64,000 nt of DNA from Arachis hypogaea (lineage: Eukaryota; Streptophyta; Magnoliopsida; Fabales; Fabaceae). The stretch is taken from NCBI RefSeq assembly GCF_003086295.3, contig NC_092048.1, forward strand, positions 111,802,276 to 111,866,275, in the 5' to 3' direction. Shown piece by piece: positions 22,681 through 35,221 of this stretch (positions are counted from its first letter, which is position 1; the number at the start of each line of letters is the position of its first letter). The notes beneath the pieces were generated by a model. That model did no database searches. It was not told the origin of the DNA and worked only from the letters and a program-made list of their open reading frames with translations. The position numbers and the translations under genes were made by a program.

Positions 22681-24743
22681 TGATGACAAGTCATCATATA
22701 CCCTTTTTAATAGTCTTTTTCTTTATTTTCATTTGGTTTTATGCACTTTCTTGCATTTTAAGAAAGCAATTTGGAATGAAAATGCATAACTTCTTTGAAT
22801 CAAACAACCACCATATAATTGATGCTAAATCATGAGGTTTAGGCCAAATTTAATTGCAGTTTTATGATTTGTAAACCTTGTGAATTTGGTGATACTTTGA
22901 TTGGTTGTTTTGATTAATTGTAGGTGAAGAAAAGAAGAAAAGAAGAAAAGCGTGACCTAAGAAGCGTGGTTCAAGGAATAGAAAGTGTGGCCATCAAAGG
23001 AGAAAGTGTAGTGCAACAAACCATGGAACCCATTCCAAGAGCACCAAGCACTAAGAGAGCGCTACACTCACTTCCAAGGGACCAAGGCACAAAGCTCAGC
23101 TCACTTTGTGAGCTGAGCACAACACAAGGCCAAGAAATAAGGAAATGAGGAACCAAGCTCAGCTCACAAAGTGAGCATTATCGAGAGCGCTAGAGGAGAA
23201 ATTCAAGAAAAATGATTTCCAAATGCATGCTCCAAGACTTGAACCCATGACCAAAGGGAAAGGGTGGAGGCGCTACTCTCATGGAAAATAAGCCAAAATT
23301 GGCCAAATGCACTCCCCAAGCTTCGAACCCCACACCTTGAGGAAGCAAGGAAGCAAGGCAACCAAGAAAAGGGGTAGCGCATGCTTCCCATGGGTTTCGA
23401 ACCAAGGACCCTTCCTTGGATACACCAAAGCTCAGCTCACAAAGTGAGCTGAGCGCTACTTCTTGATGCATGGGGGCACATCTTGACACGGCCAGGAAAG
23501 GAGTGGAGCGCATGACACGGTCCAAGGGGCAGCACAACAAATTGGCACTAAGGCACCAATGCTCAGCTCACAAAGTGAGCTGAGCTCTCCCCTGATGCAC
23601 CCCAAGACAGCAGCACGCTATCAATGCTTCCCCACACTAAGTGTCGAAGCTCAGCTCACTTTGTGAGCTGAGCACTCCCCTGGAAGCATATTACCCATGG
23701 GCTGAAAATTCAACCAAAAGTCCAATTTAATTCAAATCTTCACCAAATCAAAAGCCCATCCAAATTCCAATATCCAAGAATAGAAAGTGTATAAATAGGA
23801 GTTAGTTTGATGTAATTAGAGAGCTGAATTTTTATTTTGAATTTTTCTTTGAACTTTCATTTTTCATTTTTGAGCTTTTGTTTTTGAGTTTAGATTTCAG
23901 AGAACTTGGAAGGAGAATTGATCTCTCTTCTTCTTGGTTCTTGCTTGAACACTCTTTAATTTTCTTGCTTTGGATCTTTGGTGGAGAATTGAAGAAATTC
24001 TGTTTCAATCTCACCTTGAGATCCCTTGTTTATTTTCTTTCTGCATAATTGAATTTGAATTTCTGTTTACTGCTTCTTCATCTACTTTGCTTCTGCAATT
24101 TACTTTTCTTTACTTCTTTTGCAATTGCTCTTGTTGGATCAAGGAAGGATTTGAGATCTAGACTTGTTATCTAGTCTCTTCCACTCCTGAGATCTCAACC
24201 CCTTTTAATTTGCTGCAATTTAAGCACTGCTTTCTAGTTCTTTAAATTCTCAAGTCATTTTACTTTTCTGTTAAGATCTACTTCACTGCACTTCAATTTT
24301 CTCTTTTATGTTTAATGCCATTTACTTGTTTCTTGTTTAATTCCTGCAAGTCCACACCCCAATCCCTTTTACAATTCAAGCAATTTACATTTCTTGCACT
24401 TTAAGCTTCAGTCATTTATATTCCTTGCAAGTTAAGATTCTGCACTTTATTTTACATGCTCTTTAAGATTCAGTTTCTTTATTTTCCTGCTCTTTAGTTT
24501 GTTGCAATTTTCCCTTTCCCTTTTACATTCAAAGTAATTTAGTTTCTGTTAATCACAAACACTCAACCAATACTTGATTCGCTTGACTAAATCAACCACT
24601 AAACTAAAATTGCTCAATCCTTCAATCCCTGTGGGATCGACCTCACTCATGTGAGTTATTATTACTTGATGCGACCCGGTACACTTGCCGGTTAGATTTG
24701 TGTGTTTTGGTGGAAATTTATTTTTCACCAAAATAACTCATCA
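22681..24743 (+). repeat. Element C 3' LTR
   Basis: Copy of 13334-15396 at offset 9347, with the same length and no differences seen, including the palindromic U3 words and TATAAATA at 23790-23797. Confidence 0.96.
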
Positions 24744-25481
24744 GTAATCCTCTTTCTTGGACCTTTGTCAGGTCTCTTTCAGGGATTACTTTTATAACTT
24801 GTTTTGTAGGAGGCCGAGTTCTTTACGTCGTCCTCTTCTAAGTTATTTTTGTAATCCTCTTTCTTGGATCTTTATCAGATCTCTTTCAGGGATTACTTCT
24901 ATAACTTTTTCATTTTGGGCTGATTTTGTTATGTCGGGCCCTTCTAAGTTAAAGTAATCCTCTTTAATAGGGTTGGCCAGACCTCTTTCCAGGGTTTACT
25001 TGTAACTTGGGTTGACTTGGTCCGACTTCTTTAGGTCGGCCAGTCTTTAAGTTATTATTTAGCAATCCATAAGACCTCGTCAGGTTCTTTTTCGGATCAC
25101 TTTCGATAACTTCTTACATTATTCTGTGTTCATCTTTGCCGATTTGTAGAAGGTGGTTGCTATCTTTAGATCATCTTTTAGGTGAATCGCGTTTTCACCT
25201 TTATCAGACGATTGTCTTTATCATGATCGTGCAGTGAAGTTGCTTTTCACTTTATGCCGATCTGTTGCTTTATAATCAGACGATGAATGCTTCAGATTAA
25301 TGCATCTTGAAGACTTGTAGAATATCTAAAATATATTTTATTTTAAAGGAAAGGGCAAATATATACTTGTGGGAATTTTTCATCCCTTTAAGTCAGATAG
25401 TGTCTGAGTCTCAACTTGGTGCCTCATTAGAAAACCTTTTCAAGAAAAAGAGTGCATCCAGTAGTGAGATCTTTACTTTTT
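24744..25481 (-). other. Element A 3' non-coding region, second part
   Basis: The 107-bp tandem array interrupted by C resumes here ('AGGAGGCCGA'-like word at 24809) and decays by about 25100. The rest, up to the pol stop at 25482-25484, shows no gene. Confidence 0.7.
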
Positions 25482-25548
25482 CTAGCTGTAGTACCTTCTT
25501 AGGTTGTAGGCGTGCCATGATCTGGGAAGCTCTCGTCCATCGAGTTTG
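25482..25548 (-). CDS. Element A integrase, C-terminal end
   Basis: Read on the - strand after removal of element D, the frame continues from 34061 through a segment ending LPRSWHAYNLRRYYS and stops at TAG (25484-25482). This ending is typical of Tat-lineage integrases. Element D therefore landed within the last 30 or so codons of pol. Confidence 0.75.
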
Positions 25549-25553
25549 GACAG

Positions 25554-27451
25554 TGATGACAAGTCATCTTAGCCTATTTTAACTAGTCTTTTTCTTTTGT
25601 TTTCATTAAGATTATGCACTTTCTTGAGCTACAAGCAAGCTAATTGAGTAGATTTTCATGTTTCCCTTGATTGAACCAACCATATATGAATTCATGCCAT
25701 TTCATGAGGTTTTATGCTATATTTGTTGCATATTATGAAAGAATGAATATCTCATGATTTTGAGCATAGCTTTGATGTGTTTGGTTGATTAATGATAGGT
25801 GAAGAAAGCTTGGAGAAAGGTTGAAGCAAGAAGGAATGGCTAGGAGTGAAGAGAGGACAATGGAATAAGTGAAATTGAACCAGGAAGCAAAAAGCTGGAC
25901 CTAAAGTTAGCATCAAACTTTTGCACAAACTTTTGGTTGAAAAGTTAGCCCCAACGTTAGCCCCCTAACTTGGAGGCTAACGTTGGAACTTGAAAATTCT
26001 CCTCTGGGCTTAAAAAGTTTGCGCCAACGTTAGCCCCCTAATTTTGAGGCTAACGTTGGCACATGAATTTCTCTCCTGGGCACCAAAAGTTTGCGCCAAC
26101 GTTAGACCCCTAACTTTGAGGCTAACGTTGGCACATGAATTTCTCCCCTGGGCACCAAAAGTTTGCGCCAACGTTAGACCCCTAACTTGGAGGCTAACGT
26201 TGGCACATGAAAATTCAAGGGAGAGGAGCAAAAGTTTGCGCCAACGTTAGCCCCCTAACTTGGTGGCTAACGTTGGCGCCACAAGCACATTAGGCAAGGC
26301 CAACGTTTGGGTCAAAGTTAGACCCCTAACGTTGGCACCAACGTTGATATCAGCATATTGTGCTAGCTGATATGAAAAGTTGGAGCCAAAGTTAGACCCC
26401 TAACTTTGGCTCAAACTTTTGGTCCAACTTTTGCTAACCTCAAAACCGGTTCAATTGGTTCACTTTGGTTCTTCTCCAAACTTCAAGAGCAATCAACCAA
26501 GGCCTCTTTCAACCCAATTCCACCAAGAGCAAAGGCCCAACTCAAGGCTTGAAGATCATTTGAAGAAAGTGTATAAATAGATAGAATTCAAGTTCTTCGG
26601 GGAGCTTTCTTTTGGGAATTTTCATAATAGTTTTCGGAGAACTTTTGTTATTGAGTGAACTTTAATTTCTTTGTCTTGGGGAAGGAGAATTCACTTCTCT
26701 TCCTCTCAATTTTATTGTTTTCAATTTCAATTACACTTGTCTTGGATCTTGGATTGGAGAATTGAAGAAATTCTGTTTCAATCTCAATCTTGGATCTCTC
26801 TGTTTCTTTACTGTTAATTGAATTTCATTTCCGATTAATTGCTCTTCATCTATTCTCTTTTCAATTTACAATTCCCTTGCAATTGTTCTTATTGGATCTA
26901 GGAAGGCATTGAGATCTAGACTTAGTTTTCTAGTCTCTGGGGTCCTGAGATCCAAATCTCCAATTTACATTCTGTTTCTTGCTTTCCATGTTCATTTACT
27001 TTTCTGCTATAAGATCCGATCCAATCCCAATTCCCTTTTACTCTTCTGTTTGATGCAATTTAACTTTTCCTTGTTTAATTACTGCAAATCCACGTCCCAA
27101 TCCCCTTTACATTTCAAGCAATTTACATTCCTTGCACTTTAAGATTCCGCAATTTACATTTCTTGCACTCTAAGTTTCTGCCATTTAATTTCTTGTTCTT
27201 TACGTTTCAGCAATTTATTTCTTGTTCTCTTTACTTCAATGCAATTTAATTTCTGCAAGTCACAAAACCATCAACCAAATCTTGATTCGCTTGACTAAAT
27301 CAACCACTAAACTAAAATTGCTCAATCCTTCAATCCCTGTGGGATCGACCTCACTCCCGTGAGTTTTTATTACTTGATACGACCCGGTGCACTTGCCGGT
27401 TAGATTTGTGTGTTTTGGGAGAAAATTATTTTCCTCTAAAATATCTCATCA
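25554..27451 (+). repeat. Element D 5' LTR
   Basis: Starts TGATGACAAGTCATCTTA. U3 holds five units of about 72 bases built on the inverted repeat CCAACGTTAG...CTAACGTTGG (about 25950-26280), then looser copies to 26420. TATAAATA is at 26572-26579. The U5 hairpin CTCAC-TCCC-GTGAG is at 27350-27363. Ends ATCTCATCA. Confidence 0.95.
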
Positions 27452-27457
27452 AGTTTT

Positions 27458-27475
27458 TGGCGTCGTTGCCGGGGA
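27458..27475 (+). other. Primer binding site of element D (tRNA-Asp)
   Basis: TGGCGTCGTTGCCGGGGA, one mismatch to the tRNA-Asp complement, six bases after the LTR. Confidence 0.93.
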
Positions 27476-27642
27476 TTGATTAGATTGACAATGATTAAGT
27501 GAGGTGGTAATCTAGATCAAGCACTTTTTCTTAATTTCGATTAACCCACTAACTGTTTGATATTTTGTTTAAACTAACTAACACTTCAATCTAGCAGTAA
27601 ATTGAAGTGTCACTAGTTTTGTATTTCTCATGCTCTGCTTGT

Positions 27643-30594
27643 ATGTCAGGTACAAGAAGAACCATACCCAATTTTCATGAACAAAACGAAAGAACTCTCA
27701 GGAGGTTAAGAAGAGCTGAAAGAGGGAAAAATATTGTTGGAGAAGAGGAATCAGACGAAGAATTCCAAGAGATGGAGGAACATTTAACCAATCCACCAGG
27801 TGGAATGGCCAACAACAATGGTCAACCCCAGAGGAGAGTCTTGGCTTCATATACACTTGCTAATCCAAGGCATTGTGGGAGTAGCATCCTTACCCCAAAT
27901 GTCGATGCAAATAACTTTGAATTGAAGCCCCAACTCATCACCTTGGTGCAGAACAACTGTTCCTATGGAGGAGGCACCTTGGAAGATCCAAACCAGCATC
28001 TATCCACCTTCCTGAGGATATGTAACACAGTGAAGACCAATGGTGTGCATCCTGACAGTTACAAATTGCTGCTATTTCCATTTTCCCTCAAAGACAAAGC
28101 CATTCAATGGTTGGAGTCATTTCCAAGAGATAGCATCAACAACTGGGATGATCTAGTAACCAAGTTTCTTGCGAAGTTTTACCCACCTCAAAGAGTTATT
28201 AGATTAAAGACTGAAGTTCAAACATTTACTCAGATGGATGGAGAGTCATTGTATGAAGCATGGGAGAGATACAAAGCTTTACTCAGGAAGTGTCCACCAG
28301 AGATGTTTAATGAATGGGATAAACTCCAAAATTTCTATGAAGGACTGACAATGAAAGCTCAAGAGGCACTTGACTATTCAGCATGAGGCTCAATGCAACT
28401 CATGAAGACAGCTGAAGAAGCTCAGAACCTCATTGACATGGTGGCTAACAACCAATATTTCTTTGGCCATCAGAGACAACACCAACCATCACTAAGGAAA
28501 GGAGTGTTAGAAATGGAAGGGGTTGACACCCTCCTAGCTCAAAACAAGATAATGCAGCAGCAGATTCAAGAACAATTTGAGCAGATGGCTAAAAAGATTG
28601 ATAGTTTACAAGTTGCAGCAGTGAATACAAGCCAACCATCAACCACATGGGGACAAAATGAAGAAAACCAGGAAAATCAGCAGCAGGAACAACCTCAATA
28701 TGTGCATAACCAAGGCTCATGCCAAAATGAGGTTTATGGTGACACCCACAAACCATCCTGGAAGAATCATCCAAATCTCAGATGGGGAGATAACCACACC
28801 CACAGCCAGCAACCGTGGCAGAAAAACTCAAACCAAAATAACTCAAGAAACACAACTTACTCAAACCACGACCAGCAAAACGCTAATAATAATCAATACA
28901 AGAAACCACAAAATACATATCAACCACCCCACCACAATCCACAAACTCATCAAAATAGCATTTCCGCACCAACATCTAACCCCCAAAACTACCACACTAC
29001 CCCTACAAATAACTTCCAGCAACCACATTCCACCCCCATCATACCACCAATAGACCATCATGAAAGTAGAATTTCAAGTCTTGAGGCAGCCATACAAGCA
29101 ATTGCTCAGTCCACTCAAAGCTTGGTCAAAATGCAAGAGAGAAATGAAGCCACCATGAAGAGCCTTGAACGACAAGTGGGACAATTGGCCAAACAAGCTG
29201 AACGGCCAACCAATGTTTTCCCAAGTGATACAATCTCCAATCCAAAGGACAAAGGAAAAGCTACAAAGTGGGAGGAGTGCAAAGCAATCATAGTGGGAAG
29301 TGAAAAGACTAGGGAGAAGGAAGCCATCAATCAAGAAGAACACAACAGAGAAGTTCCACAAGAAGAGACAGAAGAGAGAAGTGAAGAGGAGAGAACGACC
29401 AAGAATGCAAAAAGCTCAAAGAAAGATGTGGACATCCTTGAAACACAGCTACAAGAGAAGAAGGAAGGGATGAAGCCATATATCCCTAAACTTCCATATC
29501 CTCAAAGATTCAAAAAAGAAAACGAGGATAAGCAATACTCAAAGTTCCTGAACATATTCAAGACACTCAGCATCAATATTCCGTTCTTAGAAGCACTTGA
29601 ACAGATGCCATTATATGCCAAATTTATGAAAGAAGTGCTAACAAAGAAAAGACCCTTGAAGGAAAGACAGATTATTGAAATGACAATGGAGTGTAGTGCT
29701 ATTCTCCAAAGAGGTTTACCAGAGAAGAAGGAGGATCCTGGAAGGTTTTATATACCTTGTACCATAGGAAACATAACTATTGAGAAATCATTCTGTGACC
29801 TTGGTGCAAGTATAAACTTGATGCCTCTATCTCTTATGAGGAAGCTTAAAATTTCTGAGCTGAAGTCCACACGAATAGTTCTCCAAATGGCTGACAAGTC
29901 CATTCAACGAGCACTTGGAATTGTAGAGAATGTGCTGGTAAAAGTGGGAAAATTCCTTCTCCCAGTTGATTTTATCATCCTAGATATGGAGGAGGATCCT
30001 AACACCCCCATCATCCTAGGGAGGCCTTTTCTTGCTACGGGCAGAGCACTGATAGATGTTGAAAAAGGGGAATTGTTGCTGAGAGTACATGACGAGCACC
30101 TAGCATTCCATGTTTTTAAAACCCCACATGAGCCCACTCAAGAAGAAGAGTGTATGGAGGATAAGGCCAGAGATCAAAGTTTGAAGGAGGTAGTCAATGA
30201 GTTAGCTCCAAGACTTCCGAATCCATGCTTAAAAGAAGTAGAGATGGTGCAACAGACCAAAGAAATCAAGGAGGAACTAGATCCAAAACCTCCAGATGAG
30301 AAATTCAACATCTCAGATAAGGAACCACCAAGGCAGGGGGTATCTTTTGAGAAAGAAAAGAAGGAGAGGCCAAGAGGGTGGAGAAACAAGAAGATCCCTA
30401 CTGAAGGCTTTTCACCAGGGGATAAAGTAGTGTTAAACACCCAACCAATGAAGGTGTCCCCACAATCATCCGAATACTACACTGTAAACCGGGTTCTTTC
30501 ACTTGAACACCTAGAGATCATCAAAGAGGAGACCGGAAGGAGGTCCACAGTAAGAGGAGAAAAGCTGAGGCACTATGATTTTCAACCCCCATGA
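27643..30594 (+). pseudogene. Element D gag-protease with integrase-like C-terminal tail
   Basis: I place the start at the ATG encoding MSGTRR, which matches the start of the element C polyprotein; an upstream in-frame ATG at 27607 also exists. A single TGA at 28384-28386 interrupts gag where element C has GGA (Gly), so one base change explains it. Beyond it the frame stays open to 30594. The protease site is [10 protein letters not shown] (Asp codon at 29797), followed by the [12 protein letters not shown] flap region. From about 30405 the protein continues with GFSPGDKVVLN and a segment resembling the integrase C-terminal domain of C. This implies an old internal deletion that joined protease to the integrase tail. 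Readthrough of the TGA cannot be excluded. Confidence 0.85.
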
Positions 30595-32156
30595 TCTAAG
30601 TAGATTGATGTCAAGCTAATGACAATAAAGAAGCGCTTGTTGGGAGGCAACCCAACCTGAGGTAGTTCACTTCTCATAGCTATTTCAAGAAAAGGGTTAA
30701 TTAGACTTATCTATATTGCAAGGAGCTAAGTTTGGTGTTGCACACCAAAATAAATTAAGAGAGAATGAAAGATTCTAAGTTTGGTGTTCCACCAAATTCT
30801 CATTTAAAAGCACATTCTCACCTTCTGCATACATGGATGCTAGCTCCGAGTAATCAGATAAACTAATTAACCAATTGTTTACTTTTTAGTTTTTCTAGTT
30901 TTTATTGTCTTTAACAAAGATAGAAGGATTTCACATATAGTTATTTTGATGCATGAGAAAGGTGGCAAGGAACTAAGTTTGGTGTTCACACACCAAAGTA
31001 AGTTCAAAAGCCTACAAGAAAATTCTGCACACTAACAAGTTACCTAAGGGCTTGAGAAACAAGCAACTTCCATGAACTTTATAGGAATTCAATCACTCTC
31101 TTGGAAGGGTTACATACCATCAGCTGAGAGTAAGAAGAAGAAGCCACCAAGAGGTTGTATTGTCACTTAATTCTATCAGCATTGAATTGTTCTAATTTGG
31201 AAGTTTGAGAGTTACCATTGCAACAGTAACTGTTAGTTTAGTCATTTTGCATCTTGAGTGTTCTAGTTGAAATAAGTATGCTAGCTTAAGTATGTGCTTG
31301 TGTGTTCACTTAACAAAAAGCATGCTTTGTCCCCTGCATTTTCAATTCAATAAAAGAAATGTTTGAATGAGAAGTAAGATAGTCTCTGTTAGATAGAAGT
31401 AGAATAAAAGTAAGTGGTGGTATGTGTGTGATTGTACAATAGCTTACTTTTAGTGAATAAAGAGCTAGGATATCTCCTTCTAAGTAAAGAGTGGCCTACT
31501 GTCTATGAATCTCAATTAAATAAAAAAATTCCTTGGTTAGAAAGAAAAACAAAAAGAAAAAAAAAAGTTAGCCAAAAAGTGGCAGAACAAAAGGAAACAA
31601 AAAGAAACAAAGCTGGACACCAATAGCTTGAACTTTAAAATATATGCCTGTGATGTCTTTGTACTAGGATCTGCTTGGATTAGTAAGCTCTTAGGAGTGC
31701 ATCAACACTCGGTGACTTGGGTTAACTAATCCGGGATCATCAGCTGAAAGTCGACTATCAAGAGCAACCTAACTACAGGGCATTTAGTAACCCAAAGAGG
31801 TGCTGGGCATCAATGTTTTAAGAAGGAATGTGAGCCAAGTGTCTATGGTGAATAATGTGTCAAGTATAAAGAAAAGAAAATGAACTTGCTACACATGACA
31901 CTCAAATAAAGCTTATAAACAAAGTAATAGCCAAGGATAAAGGAATAATGAGAGGTCATAGCAGTATGTTACTTGAAGCTTGAAGGAGACTTTCTAGGCC
32001 TAGGAGTCAATAAGAAGTGAGTATTTGCATATCCACATAAAACCCCATGAACTATCAATAATACTCTGCTAGCATGAACTTCCTCTTCCATTTCATTCTT
32101 TCTTTTCAATAAATCTTTTCTTGCTTGGGGACAAGCAAGCTTTAAGTTTGGTGTTG
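30595..32156 (+). other. Element D 3' untranslated region with repeated PPT-like motif and structured RNA
   Basis: The same order as in C: post-ORF hairpin GTTGGG-AGGCAA-CCCAAC (30639-30656), TAAGTTTGGTGTT motifs at 30727, 30776 and 30974, a purine tract (31540-31610), a structured block (31620-31830), a GGGA-loop hairpin (32120-32139) and TAAGTTTGGTGTTG (32143-32156) abutting the LTR. Helices in the block pair despite sequence differences from C. No gene supported. Confidence 0.8.
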
Positions 32157-34055
32157 TGATGACAAGTCATCTTAGCCTATTTTAACTAGTCTTTTTCTTT
32201 CGTTTTCATTAAGATTATGCACTTTCTTGAGCTACAAGCAAGCTAATTGAGTAGATTTTCATGTTTCCCTTGATTGAACCAACCATATATGAATTCATGC
32301 CATTTCATGAGGTTTTATGCTATATTTGTTGCATATTATGAAAGAATGAATATCTCATGATTTTGAGCATAGCTTTGATGTGTTTGGTTGATTAATGATA
32401 GGTGAAGAAAGCTTGGAGAAAGGTTGAAGCAAGAAGGAATGGCTAGGAGTGAAGAGAGGACAATGGAATAAGTGAAATTGAACCAGGAAGCAAAAAGCTG
32501 GACCTAAAGTTAGCATCAAACTTTTGCACAAACTTTTGGTTGAAAAGTTATCCCCAACGTTAGCCCCCTAACTTGGAGGCTAACGTTGGAACTTGAAAAT
32601 TCTCCCCTGGGCTTCAAAAGTTTGCGCCAACGTTAGCCCCCTAACTTTGAGGCTAACGTTGGCACATGAATTTCTCCCCTGGGCACCAAAAGTTTGCGCC
32701 AACGTTAGACCCCTAACTTTGAGGCTAACGTTGGCACATGAATTTCTCCCCTGGGCACCAAAAGTTTGCGCCAACGTTAGACCCCTAACTTGGAGGCTAA
32801 CGTTGGCACATGAAAATTCAAGGGAGAGGAGCAAAAGTTTGCGCCAACGTTAGCCCCCTAACTTGGTGGCTAACGTTGGCGCCACAAGCACATTAGGCAA
32901 GGCCAACGTTAGGGTCAAAGTTAGACCCCTAACGTTGGCACCAACGTTGATATCAGCATATTGTGCTAGCTGATATGAAAAGTTGGAGCCAAAGTTAGAC
33001 CCCTAACTTTGGCTCAAACTTTTGGTCCAACTTTTGCTAACCTCAAAACCGGTTCAATTGGTTCACTTTGGTTCTTCTCCAAACTTCAAGAGCAATCAAC
33101 CAAGGCCTCTTTCAACCCAATTCCACCAAGAGCAAAGGCCCAACTCAAGGCTTGAAGATCATTTGAAGAAAGTGTATAAATAGGATAGAATTCAAGTTCT
33201 TCGGGGAGCTTTCTTTTGGGAATTTTCATAATAGTTTTCGGAGAACTTTTGTTATTGAGTGAACTTTAATTTCTTTGTCTTGGGGAAGGAGAATTCACTT
33301 CTCTTCCTCTCAATTTTATTGTTTTCAATTTCAATTACACTTGTCTTGGATCTTGGATTGGAGAATTGAAGAAATTCTGTTTCAATCTCAATCTTGGATC
33401 TCTCTATTTCTTTACTGTTAATTGAATTTCATTTCCGGTTAATTGCTCTTCATCTATTCTCTTTGCAATTTACAATTCCCTTGCAATTGTTCTTATTGGA
33501 TCTAGGAAGGCATTGAGATCTAGACTTAGTTTTCTAGTCTCTGGGGTCCTGAGATCCAAATCTCCAATTTACATTCTGTTTCTTGCTTTCCATGTTCATT
33601 TACTTTTCTACTATAAGATCCGATCCAATCCCAATTCCCTTTTACTCTTCTGTTTGATGCAATTTAACTTTTCCTTGTTTAATTACTGCAAATCCACGTC
33701 CCAATCCCCTTTACATTTCAAGCAATTTACATTCCTTGCACTTTAAGATTCCGCAATTTACATTTCTTGCACTCTAAGTTTCTGCCATTTAATTTCTTGT
33801 TCTTTACGTTTCAGCAATTTATTTCTTGTTCTCTTTACTTCAATGCAATTTAATTTCTGCAAGTCACAAAACCATCAACCAAATCTTGATTCGCTTGACT
33901 AAATCAACCACTAAACTAAAATTGCTCAATCCTTCAATCCCTGTGGGATCGACCTCACTCCCGTGAGTTTTTATTACTTGATACGACCCGGTGCACTTGC
34001 CGGTTAGATTTGTGTGTTTTGGGAGAAAATTATTTTCCTCCAAAATATCTCATCA
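32157..34055 (+). repeat. Element D 3' LTR
   Basis: 1899 bp, near-identical copy of 25554-27451 with the same repeated CCAACGTTAG units (32550-32885). TATAAATA is at 33175-33182. A few substitutions are visible, for example in the first U3 repeat. Confidence 0.95.
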
Positions 34056-34060
34056 GACAG

Positions 34061-35221
34061 TCTGTAGTAGCCCTTCCCAAGTACTTCTACGATTTGGTAG
34101 GGTCCTTTCCAGTTTGCTGCCAACTTTTCTTATCCTGGTCGAGTTGTTCTAATATCATTCCGGATTAGGATGAGATCATTTTCTGCGAAACTTCTCGGCA
34201 CTACCCTTTGATTATATCTGGAAGCCATTCAACGCCTTAGTTCTTCTTCCCTGATCTGAGCTCTTTCTTGGATTTCAGGTAGTAGGTCGAGCTCTTCCCT
34301 TTGAAGTTGGGAATTTGCTCCCTCATTGTAATGAACCACTCTAGGCGATCCTTCCTCAATCTCTACTAGAATCATTGCCTCTATTCCGTATGCTAACCGG
34401 AAGGGGGATTCCTTTGTGGTAGAGTGTGGCGTTGTTCGATACGCCCATAGAACTTGTGGAAGCTCTTCTGTCCAAGCTCCCTTTGCGTCTTGTAATCTCC
34501 GATTTAACCTGGCCAATATGACTTTGTTGGCAGCTTCAGCCTATCCATTGGCTTGCGGATGTTCCACGGAGGTGTACTGGTGATTTATGTTTAAGTTGGC
34601 TACTAACTTTCTGAAGCCTGCATCTGTGAATTGAGTGCCATTGTCTGTGGTGATGGAGTGTGGAACCCCGAACCTTGTGACAATGTTTCTATATAAGAAT
34701 TTCTGGCTTCTTTGAGCAGTGTCGTTGGCTAGGGGCTCTGTCTCGATCCACTTTATGAAATAGTCTACCCCTACTATGAGGAATTTAACTTGTCCTGATC
34801 CCTGGGGGAAGGGTCCGAGAAGATCAAGTCCCCATTTTGCAAACGGCCAAGGCGAAGTTACACTGATGAGCTCTTCTGGCGGGGCGATGTGAAAGTTGGC
34901 ATGTTTCTGACATGGTGGGCATGTCTTTACAAATTATGTAGCTTCTTTCTGTAGAGTTGGCCAATAAAATCCTGCCCGGTGTACTTTTTTGGCGAGAGCT
35001 CGTGCTCCGAGATGATTGCCGCAAATGCCGCCCTGTACTTCTTCTAGCACTTCCTTTGTGTTGTTGGTCGGCAGACATTTTAGTAATGGTATTGAGATCC
35101 CTCTTTTGTACAGGATGTTGTTTATGATAGTATAGTACTGTGCCTCCCTTTTTAACCTCTTTGCCTCCTTTTCTTCTGTGGGGAGTGTTTCTGTTTTGAG
35201 GTAGTTAATTATGGGGGTCAT
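34061..35221 (-). pseudogene. Element A integrase (zinc site, core, start of C-terminal domain)
   Basis: On the - strand this begins with the end of the RNase H-integrase linker and the zinc-binding region (GNHLGARALAKKV, then CPPC). The core follows with WGLDLLGPFP (first catalytic Asp), TTDNGTQF (second Asp) and VEHPQANG near the catalytic Glu, then the LWAYRTTPHSTT region. In-frame stops are seen before the CPPC motif and right after PQANG, plus one in the C-terminal part. The enzyme is therefore dead. The frame continues at 25548 after element D. Confidence 0.85.

Larger units (their letters stand above)
13334..24743 (+). mobile_element. Element C: intact, young Athila-lineage Ty3/gypsy retrotransposon
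   Basis: 11,410 bp, with 2063-bp LTRs at 13334-15396 and 22681-24743 and GTAAT duplicated at 13329-13333 and 24744-24748. The LTR copies agree at every stretch I compared. The primer binding site is a perfect tRNA-Asp match. Gag, protease, reverse transcriptase, RNase H and integrase are in one open frame (15601-21069). No envelope-like or second ORF is seen in the 1.6 kb before the 3' LTR. It lies inside the 107-bp tandem repeat of element A. The peanut FIDEL family is a possible identity, but I cannot confirm it. Confidence 0.97.
25554..34055 (+). mobile_element. Element D: non-autonomous Athila-like element with gag and protease only
   Basis: 8502 bp, with LTRs at 25554-27451 (1898 bp) and 32157-34055 (1899 bp) and GACAG duplicated at 25549-25553 and 34056-34060. 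The LTRs differ at only a few bases. The only gene is gag-protease with an integrase-like tail; RT, RNase H and integrase core are missing. The LTR start, the U5, the gag and the 3' region are all clearly related to element C, which suggests that a C-like partner supplies the missing enzymes. It fits the class called TR-GAG elements. Confidence 0.95.

Noticed and set aside
26010..26250. Frames with repeated peptide units in the D LTR
   Set aside because: They arise from the 72-bp tandem palindromic units in U3; no start context, and both strands are open.
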